Source: Flavobacterium pallidum
Lineage (GTDB): Bacteria; Bacteroidota; Bacteroidia; Flavobacteriales; Flavobacteriaceae
Assembly (NCBI RefSeq): GCF_003097535.1
Contig: NZ_CP029187.1
Location: 1,798,001-1,862,000, forward strand
Reading direction: 5' to 3'
DNA: 64,000 bases
In this document: positions 14,525-23,766 of the stretch, in pieces
Layout of the letters: every line of letters starts with the position of its first letter
Position numbering within the stretch: position 1 is the stretch's first letter
Made by a program: the position numbers and the translations under genes
Notes under the pieces: generated by a model
Seen by the model: only the letters and a program-made list of their open reading frames with translations
Database searches by the model: none
What the model was told of the DNA's origin: nothing

Positions 14525-16903
14525 TTAGAATTTAAAATTATAGGTTACACTCGGGATCAACCCGAAAATGGAAAGCCTCACAGCCTCGTTCACACCGGTA
14601 GTCTCATTCTGCCTGAACGACATCGAAGCGGCATTCGAACGGTTGTACAGGTTGTAGATGCTGAATACCCATTCGCTCTGCCAGCCTTTTTTCTTTTCCG
14701 GATGTGGAATATAAGTGGCCGATACGTCGAGGTGGTGGTAAGCAGGAAGCACACTGCTGTTCCTGGCTTCGTATGTGGGAACGACCACGCCGCCGTAAAC
14801 GTATTGCCCGTTCGGGTAAGTCACCGCTTTTCCGGATTGTAGCGTGAAAATGCCGCCGAATGACCATTTTTCATTCAGCTTGTAATTTCCTGTTACCGAA
14901 AGGTTGTGCAGTTTGTCATAGCCGGCACGGTACCAGTCGCCGTTGTTGATTCCGGTTTCTGCAGCAGTCCTGCCCGGCGTTTTCTGCTCTGAGCGGGATA
15001 GGGTGTAGGAAGCGAATCCGGTCAGGCGGCCTTCGTTTTTCTTCAGTAAAAGTTCGACCCCGTATGACCTTGCTTTTCCGTTTAAGATCACCTGTTCGAT
15101 GTTGTTGTTCGCAATCAGGTCGGCACCATCGATGTAATCAGCGCGGTTCTTGATTTTTTTGAAGAAAGTTTCCACTTCAAGCGAATAGGCCTCATTTTTG
15201 AAATTCCTGAAATAGCCCAAAGCCACCTGATCCAGTATTTCCGGCTTGATAAAGGCATCGCTTGGTGCCCATACATCGAGTGGCGTCGCCGATGTGGTAT
15301 TCGAAATCAAATGCAGGTACTGGCTCATGCGGTTGTAGCTCGCCTTGACGGACTGGTTGTCATCGAGCTGGTATGCCACCGCAACACGGGGTTCGAGGTT
15401 GTCGAATTTGGCGATGGTTTTCCCGCTGCCGTAATATTTAGTACCGATGGCTTCCGCTTTTTCATAAATCTGCAATTCAGAATTAAAATTGACCGCCTGG
15501 TTGTGATCGTAAATGCTCATCGTCTGTTCGCCTAATCTTTGGAACATGCTGTAACGCAAGCCATAATTGACCGATAGCTTTGCTGTAATGTCCTGTTCTG
15601 CCTGAATGTACACGGAGGGTTCGAAAGCATATTTCCGGTCAAGTTGTTTGTGGTTGATTCCTGAATCGGCATCGAGCGGATCAACAGTGCCGGGATTGAA
15701 TTGGTAATAAATCGCATTTACGCCGTAACTGAGCTTCAGCTTATCATTCAGGTAATGCCTGAAATCATATTTCAGGTTGTAGTTTTTTATGCCCGATTCC
15801 CATTTAAGCCCACCGGCATCAATATCCAATCCATAATAATAATCGCTGTAAATCGACGAAAGATTCGAGAATAATTTATCGGAATACAAATGGTTCCAGC
15901 GAAGGTTGAACACGGTATTGCCATAAGTATTGCTAAAAATTTCATTGAGTTTGAACACGTCCCGCCCGAAATATCCTGAAAGAAACAAATTGTTATTGGC
16001 ATTGAGCTTGTAGCTCAGTTTGGTATTCAGATCATAAAAGTAAGCCGAATTCTGATTGTCGGCGAGTTTCAGAAAAAGGTGTGCATAGGAGCCACGACCG
16101 GCAAACAGGAAGGAACCCCTGTCTTTTTTAATCGGGCCTTCGGCTAAAAGACGGCTGGAAATCAGTCCGATTCCGCCATTCATATGAAAACGGTCACTGT
16201 TTCCTTCTTTCTGGTAAATGTCAAGCACAGAAGATACACGCCCACCGAAACGCGCCGGGATCCCGCCTTTGTACAATTTCAAATCCTTGATCGCATCGGA
16301 ATTGAATACGGAAAAGAACCCGAAAACATGCGACGAATTGTAAATCGTAGCTTCATCGAGCAGGATCAGGTTTTGGTCGGCGGAGCCGCCACGCACGTTA
16401 AATCCTGCCGAACCTTCGCCGGCATTGGTTACGCCGGGCAATTGCAGGATGGATTTCAACACGTCGACTTCTCCCATTACCGCAGGCATCTTGCGGATTT
16501 GCTGGATGGTGAGCTTGTTCGTGCTCATTTCCGGTTTACGGATGTTGGTTACCGTTTTATCTGCTTTGACCGTTACAGTTTCCAGCTGCTCGGTATCGCT
16601 GTCGAGCTTGATGTCTTTTTTGATGTCGCGGTCCAGGCTGATACTTTCTGTTATTTGCTGATATCCGACATACGTAATAACGACGGTGTAATCGCCTTTA
16701 GGGACTGAAATGGAATAAAAACCATATTCATTGGTGGAAACGCCGGTCTTCAGTTCGCTGATGTAAACGTTCACGCCGATGAGCGTTTCGTTACCCTCAT
16801 GGTCTGAGATCGTCCCGCTGAGGGTAAATTTTTCCTGTGCACTTGCCGCGAGCGAAAACAGGGATAACATGGTTGCTAAAAATAGCTGGATAAGAACTCT
16901 CAT
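14525..16903 (-). CDS. TonB-dependent outer-membrane receptor (DUF4249-associated)
   Basis: A 792-residue receptor. A signal peptide (to about residue 22) is followed by a carboxypeptidase-regulatory-like domain (about 27-108), a plug domain (about 115-225; RKPEMSTNKLTIQQIRKMPA and FNVRGGSADQNLILLDEATI) and a 22-strand barrel ending in the terminal phenylalanine, VTYNFKF. It imports an unknown ligand with TonB/ExbBD energy. It heads an operon with the DUF4249 lipoprotein. The promoter (17118-17125) and upstream phased direct repeats (17171-17257) suggest positive control. Confidence 0.92.
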   Translation of the reverse strand: MRVLIQLFLATMLSLFSLAASAQEKFTLSGTISDHEGNETLIGVNVYISELKTGVSTNEYGFYSISVPKGDYTVVITYVGYQQITESISLDRDIKKDIKLDSDTEQLETVTVKADKTVTNIRKPEMSTNKLTIQQIRKMPAVMGEVDVLKSILQLPGVTNAGEGSAGFNVRGGSADQNLILLDEATIYNSSHVFGFFSVFNSDAIKDLKLYKGGIPARFGGRVSSVLDIYQKEGNSDRFHMNGGIGLISSRLLAEGPIKKDRGSFLFAGRGSYAHLFLKLADNQNSAYFYDLNTKLSYKLNANNNLFLSGYFGRDVFKLNEIFSNTYGNTVFNLRWNHLYSDKLFSNLSSIYSDYYYGLDIDAGGLKWESGIKNYNLKYDFRHYLNDKLKLSYGVNAIYYQFNPGTVDPLDADSGINHKQLDRKYAFEPSVYIQAEQDITAKLSVNYGLRYSMFQRLGEQTMSIYDHNQAVNFNSELQIYEKAEAIGTKYYGSGKTIAKFDNLEPRVAVAYQLDDNQSVKASYNRMSQYLHLISNTTSATPLDVWAPSDAFIKPEILDQVALGYFRNFKNEAYSLEVETFFKKIKNRADYIDGADLIANNNIEQVILNGKARSYGVELLLKKNEGRLTGFASYTLSRSEQKTPGRTAAETGINNGDWYRAGYDKLHNLSVTGNYKLNEKWSFGGIFTLQSGKAVTYPNGQYVYGGVVVPTYEARNSSVLPAYHHLDVSATYIPHPEKKKGWQSEWVFSIYNLYNRSNAASMSFRQNETTGVNEAVRLSIFGLIPSVTYNFKF

Positions 16904-17117
16904 AAATGATTGATGACAATTGATTAAGGAATTGATTTTTTGGTTAAAGGTGATTGATGATTGAACTCCGGCTGATAAAGGATCCGTTTTTTGATTGATG
17001 CAGTCAGATTAACGCCGATACTTTGACGATATTGTAAGTATAATGTTACAATATCATTAAGTAATGCAATTCGGTGGTGTTGCTTTTTTCATGATGAAGG
17101 GTTTAATTTTTTCCTGG

Positions 17118-17125
17118 CAAAGATA
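17118..17125 (-). promoter_or_regulatory. -7 promoter element of the TonB receptor/DUF4249 operon
   Basis: Minus strand TATCTTTG, the most common form of the Flavobacterium -7 element. No TTTG is present at -33, which fits an activator-dependent promoter. The phased repeats begin 45 bp upstream. Confidence 0.55.
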
Positions 17126-17170
17126 GGTAGGCATAAAAACCTGTTCCTAATGTTTATGAGTCTTACTGGC

Positions 17171-17257
17171 TGAAATGTACCACCTACTATGTTGAAGTGT
17201 CGTGGGGATATCCGGTCATAAACGTTGGAATGTAGCAGATACGGGGTTGAAATGTAC
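17171..17257. promoter_or_regulatory. four helically phased direct repeats, candidate activator sites
   Basis: TGAAATGTAC (17171), TGAAGTGTCG (17193), TGGAATGTAG (17226) and TGAAATGTAC (17248); the last three are preceded by GT, the first by GC. Start-to-start distances are 22, 33 and 22 bp, all multiples of 11, so all four face the same side of the helix. Pairs of 9-10 bp direct repeats about 22 bp apart are typical of LytTR-type response regulators. Which protein binds is inference. Confidence 0.65.
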
Positions 17258-17362
17258 CTGCTTTTAAGCCTGAAAACCGATTTCTGATGCCCTGACTTCC
17301 CGACTGTTACAAAAAAACCGTATTATTGTTTCTTACGTAAGTGAAAATACCAATACGACAAA

Positions 17363-19753
17363 ATGCCTATCCACATCAATACCTTTGCCAGATCATGGCG
17401 CATATCTATATTTTGTGTGCTGCTTTCCCCCCTGATATGCCGCCCGCAATATGTCCTTCAAAAAAATGTACCGCTGCCTGAATATGTTTCCTTACATCAA
17501 TATGCGTCGCTTGCCGATGCAGGAAGCCATGACTTTTCGATACAGCAGGTAGTTGATGGATCTTCCGCCTTGCGTTTCCTTCCACTAAAAAGTGAGAACA
17601 CGAACATAGGGTTTACAAAAAACCATTACTGGCTCAAGGTGTCCATAAAAAATGATACCGATGCGTTATTGGAATATTATTTTGAAACCGCACGGCCTGT
17701 TACAGACCTCGTGAATCTATACACCATCGATTCGAAAGGGAAGCTTACTGAAATGCAAAGCGGTGATAACATCCCGTTTAAAGACAGGAGTTTCCGCCAC
17801 AGGATGCCGCTTTTTCCATTAAAATTAGCCCCTCACGAAACGTTGCGTTGCTACCTTCATTTAAAAAGCGACGGGGAAGTGATCAATATGCCGGTCGCGC
17901 TACGGTCTGAATTCAGCCTGATGAAGGCGGGTTTCCTCGAGCAATTGGTTTTCGGGATTTTTTATGGCATATTGCTGATAGCGGCTATTATTTACTTTTT
18001 CTTTTTCTTCGGCTTAAAGGAAAAAAGCTTTCTTTATTATAGTTCATATGTGTTTTTCATAGGATTGATGCAGTTTTCGCTCGACGGTTATTTCCACCAA
18101 TACATTGCATCAGGTGCTGGATGGTTTTCCGGTCATTCAGTGCTGATTTTTGCCTGTTTTTCCACTTTTTTCCTCGGCAAATACACACAGCATTTCCTTA
18201 GGATTAAAAAATACAGCCGGAAAATCAACCTGGCTTACCGTCTTTTATACATTTTGGTAGGCATACTCTTTGCTGTCGTTGTATTCATTCCTTCGGGTAT
18301 GGAATACGCCTATCCCATGGCGAATATCCTCGGACTCACGGTATTGTTGCTGATTATTTCTTCAGTCGTTACCATATATATCAAGAAAGGCGAGGTGGAC
18401 GGATTTTTTACCAGCGGCGTATTGTTCCTGATATCGGGCTTCGTGATTTTCATCATGAATAATTTCAGCGTACTGCCGAATTCCTTTTTTACCACGAACA
18501 GTTCTAAATTCGGGACCGGGCTCGAAGTCATTTTCCTATCGCTTTCCATGGCAAATTTTATCCGGAAACTCAAAAGGGAACGGGAGGAACTGAATCGCCT
18601 GGCGCTCGTCAGGGCTGAAGAAATGAGCGAGCTCAAATCGTATTTCCTTTCGAATATCAGCCATGAATTGCGAACGCCTTTAAATGCCATTATGACCATG
18701 ATCGATGCGATTTCTAAAGAAGTCGATGACGACAGCATCCGGAAAAACTGCCAGGTGATTAAGTATTCTTCATATAGTTTACTGAGTTCTATCAATGATA
18801 TCCTCGATTTTTCAAAAATACAGAAAAAGGAACTCCAGCTTGAAATGGCCAAATTCGATCCGGCAAAAATGCTGCGCAAGATAAGCGAAAGCGCCGCCAT
18901 AAAAGCCAAAGACCAACAACTGCATTTCCAGTTTATTGAAGAAGGGGAGTTTCCGGCACTTGTTCTCGGCGACAGAAACCGCCTGGCGCAAATCATCAAC
19001 AATGTACTCAATAATGCCTTTAAGTTTACCGTGGAAGGTTTTGTACGTATGAAGGCCGAAGCCGTTACAGCCAATGGAAAATTGACGTTGTTGATGACCA
19101 TTTCTGATTCCGGTGTTGGGATTGCCAAAGAAAAAATGGAAAATATTTTCGATTCTTTTACACAGGACAATATTAATAATAAGAGGAAATTCGGGGGACT
19201 TGGACTCGGACTTTACATCGTGAAAACGCTGGTCGATATGCAACGCGGGCAAATTGAAATGAACAGCAAAGTGGGTATTGGCAGCGTGTTTAAGATAAGC
19301 CTTGAGTTTGACGTGGCAGAAGACACCTTTGTTCCGGCAGCCGCTGCAAAAATTGAGGATTTTGATTTGGGTGGCAAAAATATCCTTGTAGTGGAAGATA
19401 ATGCAATCAATCAGCTTGTCGTAAAAACCATTACTAAAAAATGGGCGAACACCAGCGTCACTTTTGCCGGAAATGGCGAAGAATGTATTGCATGCCTTAA
19501 GAATGATCAATTTGATATCATCCTGATGGATTTACAAATGCCGGTGATGGACGGATATGAAGCTACAATTGCCATCAGGAATTCCGAAGCAGGCCCAGAA
19601 AATACTCGTATCCCAATCATCGCGCTCACAGCAGATGTTATGGAAGCCACGAAAACGCGTGTCAATGAGATCGGGATGAACGGCTATCTTTCCAAGCCAT
19701 TGAAGGCCGATACGCTTTTTGAAGCAGTCAGGGAGCTGGTGCACACAAATTAA
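17363..19753 (+). CDS. 7TM-DISM hybrid sensor histidine kinase/response regulator
   Basis: A 796-residue hybrid kinase. A signal-like N-terminus is followed by an extracytoplasmic DISMED2-type sensor (about 40-185; LKSENTNIGFTKNHYWLKV) and seven transmembrane helices (about 190-405). Then come a HisKA domain with ISHELRTPLNAI (H434), an ATPase domain (N-box NNVLNNAFKF, G-boxes DSGVGIAKEKM and GGLGLGLYIV) and a C-terminal receiver (about 675-795) with phosphoacceptor D723 in LMDLQMP. DISMED2 sensors are thought to bind carbohydrates. It is divergent from a TonB receptor operon, so control of that operon is plausible. It lacks a DNA-binding domain of its own. Confidence 0.92.
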   Translation: MPIHINTFARSWRISIFCVLLSPLICRPQYVLQKNVPLPEYVSLHQYASLADAGSHDFSIQQVVDGSSALRFLPLKSENTNIGFTKNHYWLKVSIKNDTDALLEYYFETARPVTDLVNLYTIDSKGKLTEMQSGDNIPFKDRSFRHRMPLFPLKLAPHETLRCYLHLKSDGEVINMPVALRSEFSLMKAGFLEQLVFGIFYGILLIAAIIYFFFFFGLKEKSFLYYSSYVFFIGLMQFSLDGYFHQYIASGAGWFSGHSVLIFACFSTFFLGKYTQHFLRIKKYSRKINLAYRLLYILVGILFAVVVFIPSGMEYAYPMANILGLTVLLLIISSVVTIYIKKGEVDGFFTSGVLFLISGFVIFIMNNFSVLPNSFFTTNSSKFGTGLEVIFLSLSMANFIRKLKREREELNRLALVRAEEMSELKSYFLSNISHELRTPLNAIMTMIDAISKEVDDDSIRKNCQVIKYSSYSLLSSINDILDFSKIQKKELQLEMAKFDPAKMLRKISESAAIKAKDQQLHFQFIEEGEFPALVLGDRNRLAQIINNVLNNAFKFTVEGFVRMKAEAVTANGKLTLLMTISDSGVGIAKEKMENIFDSFTQDNINNKRKFGGLGLGLYIVKTLVDMQRGQIEMNSKVGIGSVFKISLEFDVAEDTFVPAAAAKIEDFDLGGKNILVVEDNAINQLVVKTITKKWANTSVTFAGNGEECIACLKNDQFDIILMDLQMPVMDGYEATIAIRNSEAGPENTRIPIIALTADVMEATKTRVNEIGMNGYLSKPLKADTLFEAVRELVHTN

Positions 19754-19830
19754 TATGATAATCTTTTGGATAAATCCTGTAAAAAAGAAATTGGTTTTTT
19801 GGCGAAATTTGGTAAACAAAAATCAGTATC

Positions 19831-20121
19831 ATGGAAAATCTAAACGACAATATGAATGCAGCTCCTGAAGATGGCTACACTCCGGACAGCACCACCGGAA
19901 GTGGTATCAGCGAAGCGGAACGCAATTTGCATGATAATACATTATCCCGGAATCCCGTAGATCCGCAACATGCAGACAATGGACGAATCGAATTGGTGAA
20001 TAAATATAACATCAATGATAAAGCGCATTCTGATAGCAGTGCCGGGGATTTTGTGAAAACCGTTTCAAAATTCCATCACGCAGATCCAGATATACAGCAC
20101 GACAGCGATATACAGATTTGA
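19831..20121 (+). CDS. small acidic hypothetical protein
   Basis: A 96-residue protein rich in Asp, Asn, Ser and His (MENLNDNMNAAPEDGYTPDS at the start), with no signal peptide, hydrophobic core or recognised domain. It is probably disordered. The DPQHADNGRIELVNKYNI stretch is the only ordered-looking part. Coding is supported by codon use and position between two genes, but not by any family match. It is convergent with the NarL-type regulator, 8 bp apart. Confidence 0.5.
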   Translation: MENLNDNMNAAPEDGYTPDSTTGSGISEAERNLHDNTLSRNPVDPQHADNGRIELVNKYNINDKAHSDSSAGDFVKTVSKFHHADPDIQHDSDIQI

Positions 20122-20129
20122 GTAATCGC

Positions 20130-20741
20130 TCAGAAATCGAACTTGCTTTCTATAGCATAACGGATGAGGTCGGATTTACCGTGCAGGTTTATCTTCCGGT
20201 GGATGTTTTTCCTGTGGGTTTTCACAGTTTCAATGCTGATGCACAATGCTTCGCTTATTTCCTCTGTCGATCTCCCGTCACCGATAAGCCTTAGGATTTC
20301 TTTTTGCCTGGCACTTAATATTTTACCTTCATTTACCATTGCGTCCTTTGCAATAATGGCCTCATCAAAAAAGGTATGGCCCAGGAATACGGCCCTGATG
20401 GCTTTCTGTAAAAGAAAGATTGATGAGCTTTTCATAAGATAGCCCGATGCGCCTGCATCCTTCATTTGTGATACGGCAATGGGCTGATCAAACATGCTGA
20501 AGGCAATCACTTTTATTTTTGGGAATTCTTTTTTTAAGAGCCGAGTGGCAGTAATGCCGTCACATTTTGGCATACGGATATCCGTCACTACAACGAATGG
20601 CTTTTTTTCGCGTACGATTTCTAACAGCATCTCGCCATCGCTGGCTTCCCCGATGATACTAATGTCATTTTCAAACCTTAGGGATAGTTTGATACCGTCG
20701 AGCATCGCCTGATGATCTTCGGCAATAACCACTGTAATCAT
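20130..20741 (-). CDS. NarL/FixJ-family response regulator
   Basis: A 203-residue two-domain regulator. The receiver domain (1-120) has the acidic pair ED (E8, D9), phosphoacceptor D54 in VTDIRMP and lysine K104 in LMKSSS. The LuxR-type HTH (about 138-200) reads LSARQKEILRLIGDGRSTEE and continues with SIETVKTHRKNIHRKI. It binds DNA after phosphorylation. No kinase is adjacent; the hybrid kinase ending at 19753 is on the other strand about 0.4 kb away, with its own receiver. Confidence 0.92.
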   Translation of the reverse strand: MITVVIAEDHQAMLDGIKLSLRFENDISIIGEASDGEMLLEIVREKKPFVVVTDIRMPKCDGITATRLLKKEFPKIKVIAFSMFDQPIAVSQMKDAGASGYLMKSSSIFLLQKAIRAVFLGHTFFDEAIIAKDAMVNEGKILSARQKEILRLIGDGRSTEEISEALCISIETVKTHRKNIHRKINLHGKSDLIRYAIESKFDF

Positions 20742-21116
20742 AAGTATTGCATTTGGGCAGTTCCAAAAAAAAACTGCACCTGGTTTGTCTTGGTCAGAAG
20801 GTAATTATTACCATTCAAAGTAACAAAAAATATACTCACATTACAAAATCGCGCTTATTTTTGTGAAAAAATCTTGTTTTGCTACTTCATTACTATTATT
20901 TTTTGATTAATTCTACAAAGTTCACGTTTTTGTAAGAGTTATATAAGATAAGCACGAACCTTTTTTAACCAAATCATTCCGCTTTGAACAAACGGTTTCA
21001 GGATTCAGGTTGCAATTTAAGATAGTTGCGAATTGAAATATTGTAAACTTATCTCATATTGCTAAAAAACTGCCTGACAGATTAAAAGTATTTTTATCTA
21101 CTTAAAATATACAATT
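20742..21116. other. 375-bp divergent intergenic region
   Basis: No gene seen. It contains a 13-bp palindrome GGTAATTATTACC (20800-20812) and a TATTTTTG element on the plus strand (20856-20863), 250 bp upstream of the next gene. The rest is AT-rich with no clear terminator or RNA fold. The palindrome could be an operator for either neighbour. Confidence 0.4.
20800..20812. promoter_or_regulatory. 13-bp perfect palindrome upstream of the NarL-type regulator
   Basis: GGTAAT-T-ATTACC, 59 bp upstream of the regulator's ATG. NarL-family proteins often bind short inverted sites, so autoregulation is possible, but chance occurrence in AT-rich DNA cannot be excluded. Confidence 0.35.
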
Positions 21117-21653
21117 ATGGATTCGATCAACCAACAACAAAAAGAAGAGAACTTCAAAAACCTGGCCGGAGACGAGGCGCTCGAGAAAATCAAAGAGCTT
21201 GCCAAAAAAGCGGGATCTTGTTTTTTCTGCACCCATATAAAGACGGGGAAACCTTTTGAAACGCGCCCCATGGCAGCAGAAAAAATTGACGAGCAGGGAA
21301 ACTTCTGGTTCCTGAGTTCGAATGACTCACATAAGAATAATGAAATTGCTGATGATTCCGCTGTGCAGCTTCTTTTTCAGGGGTCGTCCTACAGCGACTA
21401 TATGACGCTTTATGGAAAGGCCACTATCAGTACAGACAAACAGAAAATTGATGAACTTTGGGATCCTATCATGAAAACCTGGTTTACAGATGGGAAGGAT
21501 GATCCAAGGATAACAGTTATAAAATTTACCCCGACGGAAGGTTATTATTGGGACACGAAACACAATATGGCAATCGGACTGATAAAACGGGTATATGGTG
21601 CGGTTGTGGGCGAGACCTATGATGATTCGATAGAAGGAAATATCAAGCCTTAA
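21117..21653 (+). CDS. pyridoxamine 5'-phosphate oxidase-fold general stress protein
   Basis: A 178-residue protein of the split-barrel flavin-binding family related to general stress protein 26. Supporting segments are CFFCTHIKTGKPFETRPMAA (about 38-57), GNFWFLSSNDSHKNNEI and the C-terminal FTPTEGYYWDTKHN with a final basic helix. Members bind FMN or related cofactors, but no oxidase activity is implied. It stands alone, followed by a strong bidirectional terminator shared with htpG. Confidence 0.85.
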   Translation: MDSINQQQKEENFKNLAGDEALEKIKELAKKAGSCFFCTHIKTGKPFETRPMAAEKIDEQGNFWFLSSNDSHKNNEIADDSAVQLLFQGSSYSDYMTLYGKATISTDKQKIDELWDPIMKTWFTDGKDDPRITVIKFTPTEGYYWDTKHNMAIGLIKRVYGAVVGETYDDSIEGNIKP

Positions 21654-21661
21654 TGTCAAAC

Positions 21662-21689
21662 AAAAAGCCGTCTGCAAAGACGGCTTTTT
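21662..21689. terminator. bidirectional intrinsic terminator
   Basis: AAAAAGCCGTCT (21662-21673), GCAA loop, AGACGGCTTTTT (21678-21689). It lies between convergent genes ending at 21653 and 21711. The loop is the same GCAA tetraloop as in the terminator at 5622. Confidence 0.92.
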
Positions 21690-21710
21690 AGTTTAAATAT
21701 CAACCTATGT

Positions 21711-23594
21711 CTATTTTATCATTTCAAAACTACGCTTAACAAATGCCGTAAGCTCTTCGCCTTTCAGCAGGTTTTGCGAAAGTTTTGCAAGGTCGAGGGC
21801 CTGTTTGACCAATCCAGAGCGGATGGCTTCGTCTTTGTTTTCAAGTATTGATGTGGCCAACTCAGAATTCGTATTTACTACCAGATTGTACATTTCAGGC
21901 ATATTTCCCATACCGAACATGCCGCCGCCGGTCTGGCTCATTTCCTTCATACGGCGCATGAATTCAGGTTGTGTAATCAGGAATGGCGCAGCATGGCTGT
22001 CAAGTGGTTCAAGCTGCACCGTATATGCAGGTTGTGGAACCACGCCTTCTACGATAGTTTTAAGGGTTTCTTTCTCCTCATCAGAAAGTTTTGAAATCGC
22101 AGTGTCTTCTTTCTTAATCAGGTTGTCGATATGGTCTGAATCGACGCGTACGAATGTAATGTCGCTGTTGTCGCTTTCCAGTTTTTGTATCAAATGTGAA
22201 ATGATCGGGGAATCCAGAAGCAACACTTCGTAGCCCTTTTCTGCGGCAGCGGCAATATAACTGTGCTGTGCATCTTTATTGCCGGCATAAAGTAAAACGA
22301 GCTTTCCGTCTTTGTCAGTGTGTTTTTCCTTCAGGTTTTCCTTCAGTTCCTCTAATGTGAAATATTTCCCGTCGACCGTTGGATATAATGTAAACGCGCC
22401 TGCTTTTTCATAAAATTTCGGCTCAGAAAGCATACCATATTCCAAAACGACTTTAATGTCATTCCATTTCTGTTCGAAATCCTCGCGATTTTCAGTGAAC
22501 AGGGATTTCAGCTTATCAGAAACCTTACGGGTGATGTAGTTTGAGATTTTCTTTACGTTCCCATCAGCCTGCAGGTAAGAACGGGAAACGTTCAGCGGAA
22601 TGTCCGGCGAATCAATCACCCCTTTAAGCATTGTCAGGAATTCCGGGACGATGCCTTCCACATTATCGGTCACAAAAACCTGGTTTTGGTACAGTTGGAT
22701 CTTGTCCTTCTGGATCTGAAGATCGGCGCCAAGCTTTGGGAAATAAAGGATTCCGGTAAGATTGAACGGATAATCCACATTCAGATGGATATTGAACAAA
22801 GGCTCTTCGAACTGCATCGGGTACAATTCGCGGTAGAAGTTTTTATAGTCGTCATCATTGAGCTCCGCAGGTTGTTTTGTCCAGGCAGGATTTGGATTGT
22901 TGATGATGTTGTCGGTTTCAACTTCCTCAGCTTTTGCATCTTCCGGAGCATCTTCGGCTTTTGGTAACGTGTGTTTTTTAGTTCCGAATTTAATCGGGAC
23001 CGGCATAAATTTATTGTATTTGTTCAGCAAAGAAAGGATTTTACTCTCATCGAGGAACTCCAGTGAATCCTCTGCAACATGCAGGATGATTTCTGTCCCA
23101 CGGTCCGTTTTTTCGGCAGGCTCCAATGTGAATTCCGGGCTTCCGTCGCACATCCAGCGTACGGCAGGTTCATCCTTATATGATTTTGTAATGATCTCTA
23201 CTTTTTCGGCCACCATAAAAGCGGAATAAAAGCCGAGGCCAAAATGACCGATGATGCCTGAATCTTTGGCAGACTCCTTATATTTTTCCAAAAACTCTTC
23301 TGCGCCGGAAAATGCCACCTGGTTGATGTATTTCTCGACTTCTTCAGCTGTCATACCCAATCCCTGATCAATGACATGTATTTTTTTTCCCTCTTTGTCA
23401 ATCTTCACTTCAATCACCGGATTGCCGTATTCTACATTCGCTTCGCCAATGCTGGTAAGGTGTTTTAATTTCAGAGTAGCATCGGTAGCATTTGAAACCA
23501 GTTCGCGAAGGAAGATTTCGTGGTCGCTGTATAAGAATTTCTTGATTAAGGGAAAGATGTTTTCAACCGAAACATTAATTTTTCCTGTTGTCAT
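21711..23594 (-). CDS. htpG: molecular chaperone HtpG (Hsp90)
   Basis: A 627-residue Hsp90. The N-terminal ATPase domain shows LRELVSNATDA (catalytic Glu and Asn), VIDQGLGMTAEEVEKYI and GIIGHFGLGFYSAFMVA. The middle domain carries FNIHLNVDYPFNLTGILYFP and DNVEGIVPEFLTMLKGVIDS, followed by SRSYLQ with the catalytic arginine. The C-terminal dimerisation domain follows. Length is normal. It is a single-gene transcript ended by a strong terminator. A perfect palindrome GACAAATTGTC lies 63 bp upstream. Confidence 0.98.
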   Translation of the reverse strand: MTTGKINVSVENIFPLIKKFLYSDHEIFLRELVSNATDATLKLKHLTSIGEANVEYGNPVIEVKIDKEGKKIHVIDQGLGMTAEEVEKYINQVAFSGAEEFLEKYKESAKDSGIIGHFGLGFYSAFMVAEKVEIITKSYKDEPAVRWMCDGSPEFTLEPAEKTDRGTEIILHVAEDSLEFLDESKILSLLNKYNKFMPVPIKFGTKKHTLPKAEDAPEDAKAEEVETDNIINNPNPAWTKQPAELNDDDYKNFYRELYPMQFEEPLFNIHLNVDYPFNLTGILYFPKLGADLQIQKDKIQLYQNQVFVTDNVEGIVPEFLTMLKGVIDSPDIPLNVSRSYLQADGNVKKISNYITRKVSDKLKSLFTENREDFEQKWNDIKVVLEYGMLSEPKFYEKAGAFTLYPTVDGKYFTLEELKENLKEKHTDKDGKLVLLYAGNKDAQHSYIAAAAEKGYEVLLLDSPIISHLIQKLESDNSDITFVRVDSDHIDNLIKKEDTAISKLSDEEKETLKTIVEGVVPQPAYTVQLEPLDSHAAPFLITQPEFMRRMKEMSQTGGGMFGMGNMPEMYNLVVNTNSELATSILENKDEAIRSGLVKQALDLAKLSQNLLKGEELTAFVKRSFEMIK

Positions 23595-23656
23595 AGTGTT
23601 AAATTTATATTAGTTGGTTGCTGCTTTTCAAATAAAATACCAAAATCACTTAGAGT

Positions 23657-23667
23657 GACAAATTGTC
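23657..23667. promoter_or_regulatory. GACAAATTGTC palindrome upstream of htpG
   Basis: An 11-bp perfect dyad (GACAA-A-TTGTC), centred about 68 bp upstream of the htpG ATG. It is a candidate operator for stress control; the binding protein is unknown. Confidence 0.4.
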
Positions 23668-23729
23668 GTAAACGCTAAATTTTAATAATTAATTATCAAA
23701 TCTTAAAACATAATATTCAGATGTGATTG

Positions 23730-23737
23730 TATCTTTG
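23730..23737 (+). promoter_or_regulatory. -7 promoter element of the lipocalin-OmpA operon
   Basis: TATCTTTG, 29 bp upstream of the ATG at 23767. No -33 TTTG is visible. Confidence 0.6.
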
Positions 23738-23766
23738 TACTTGTTAAATTCTAAAACACCTAAACA

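Larger units (their letters stand above)
16904..17362. other. 459-bp divergent regulatory region
   Basis: It holds no gene. Contents: a TATCTTTG -7 element for the receptor operon (17118-17125), which leaves a leader of about 200 nt; four phased direct repeats (17171-17257); and about 100 bp before the hybrid kinase in which I see no clear promoter. The receptor leader (16904-17110) has repeated ATTGATGA/ATTGATTA-like words but no convincing fold. Confidence 0.6.

Noticed and set aside
18310..19170. 286-codon minus-strand frame inside the hybrid kinase
   Set aside because: Shadow of the kinase and ATPase domains in the opposite strand; Ser/Leu-rich translation without any motif.
20742..21116. 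tRNA or small RNA in the long gap before the stress protein
   Set aside because: No cloverleaf, T-loop or strong hairpin with terminator could be found by eye.
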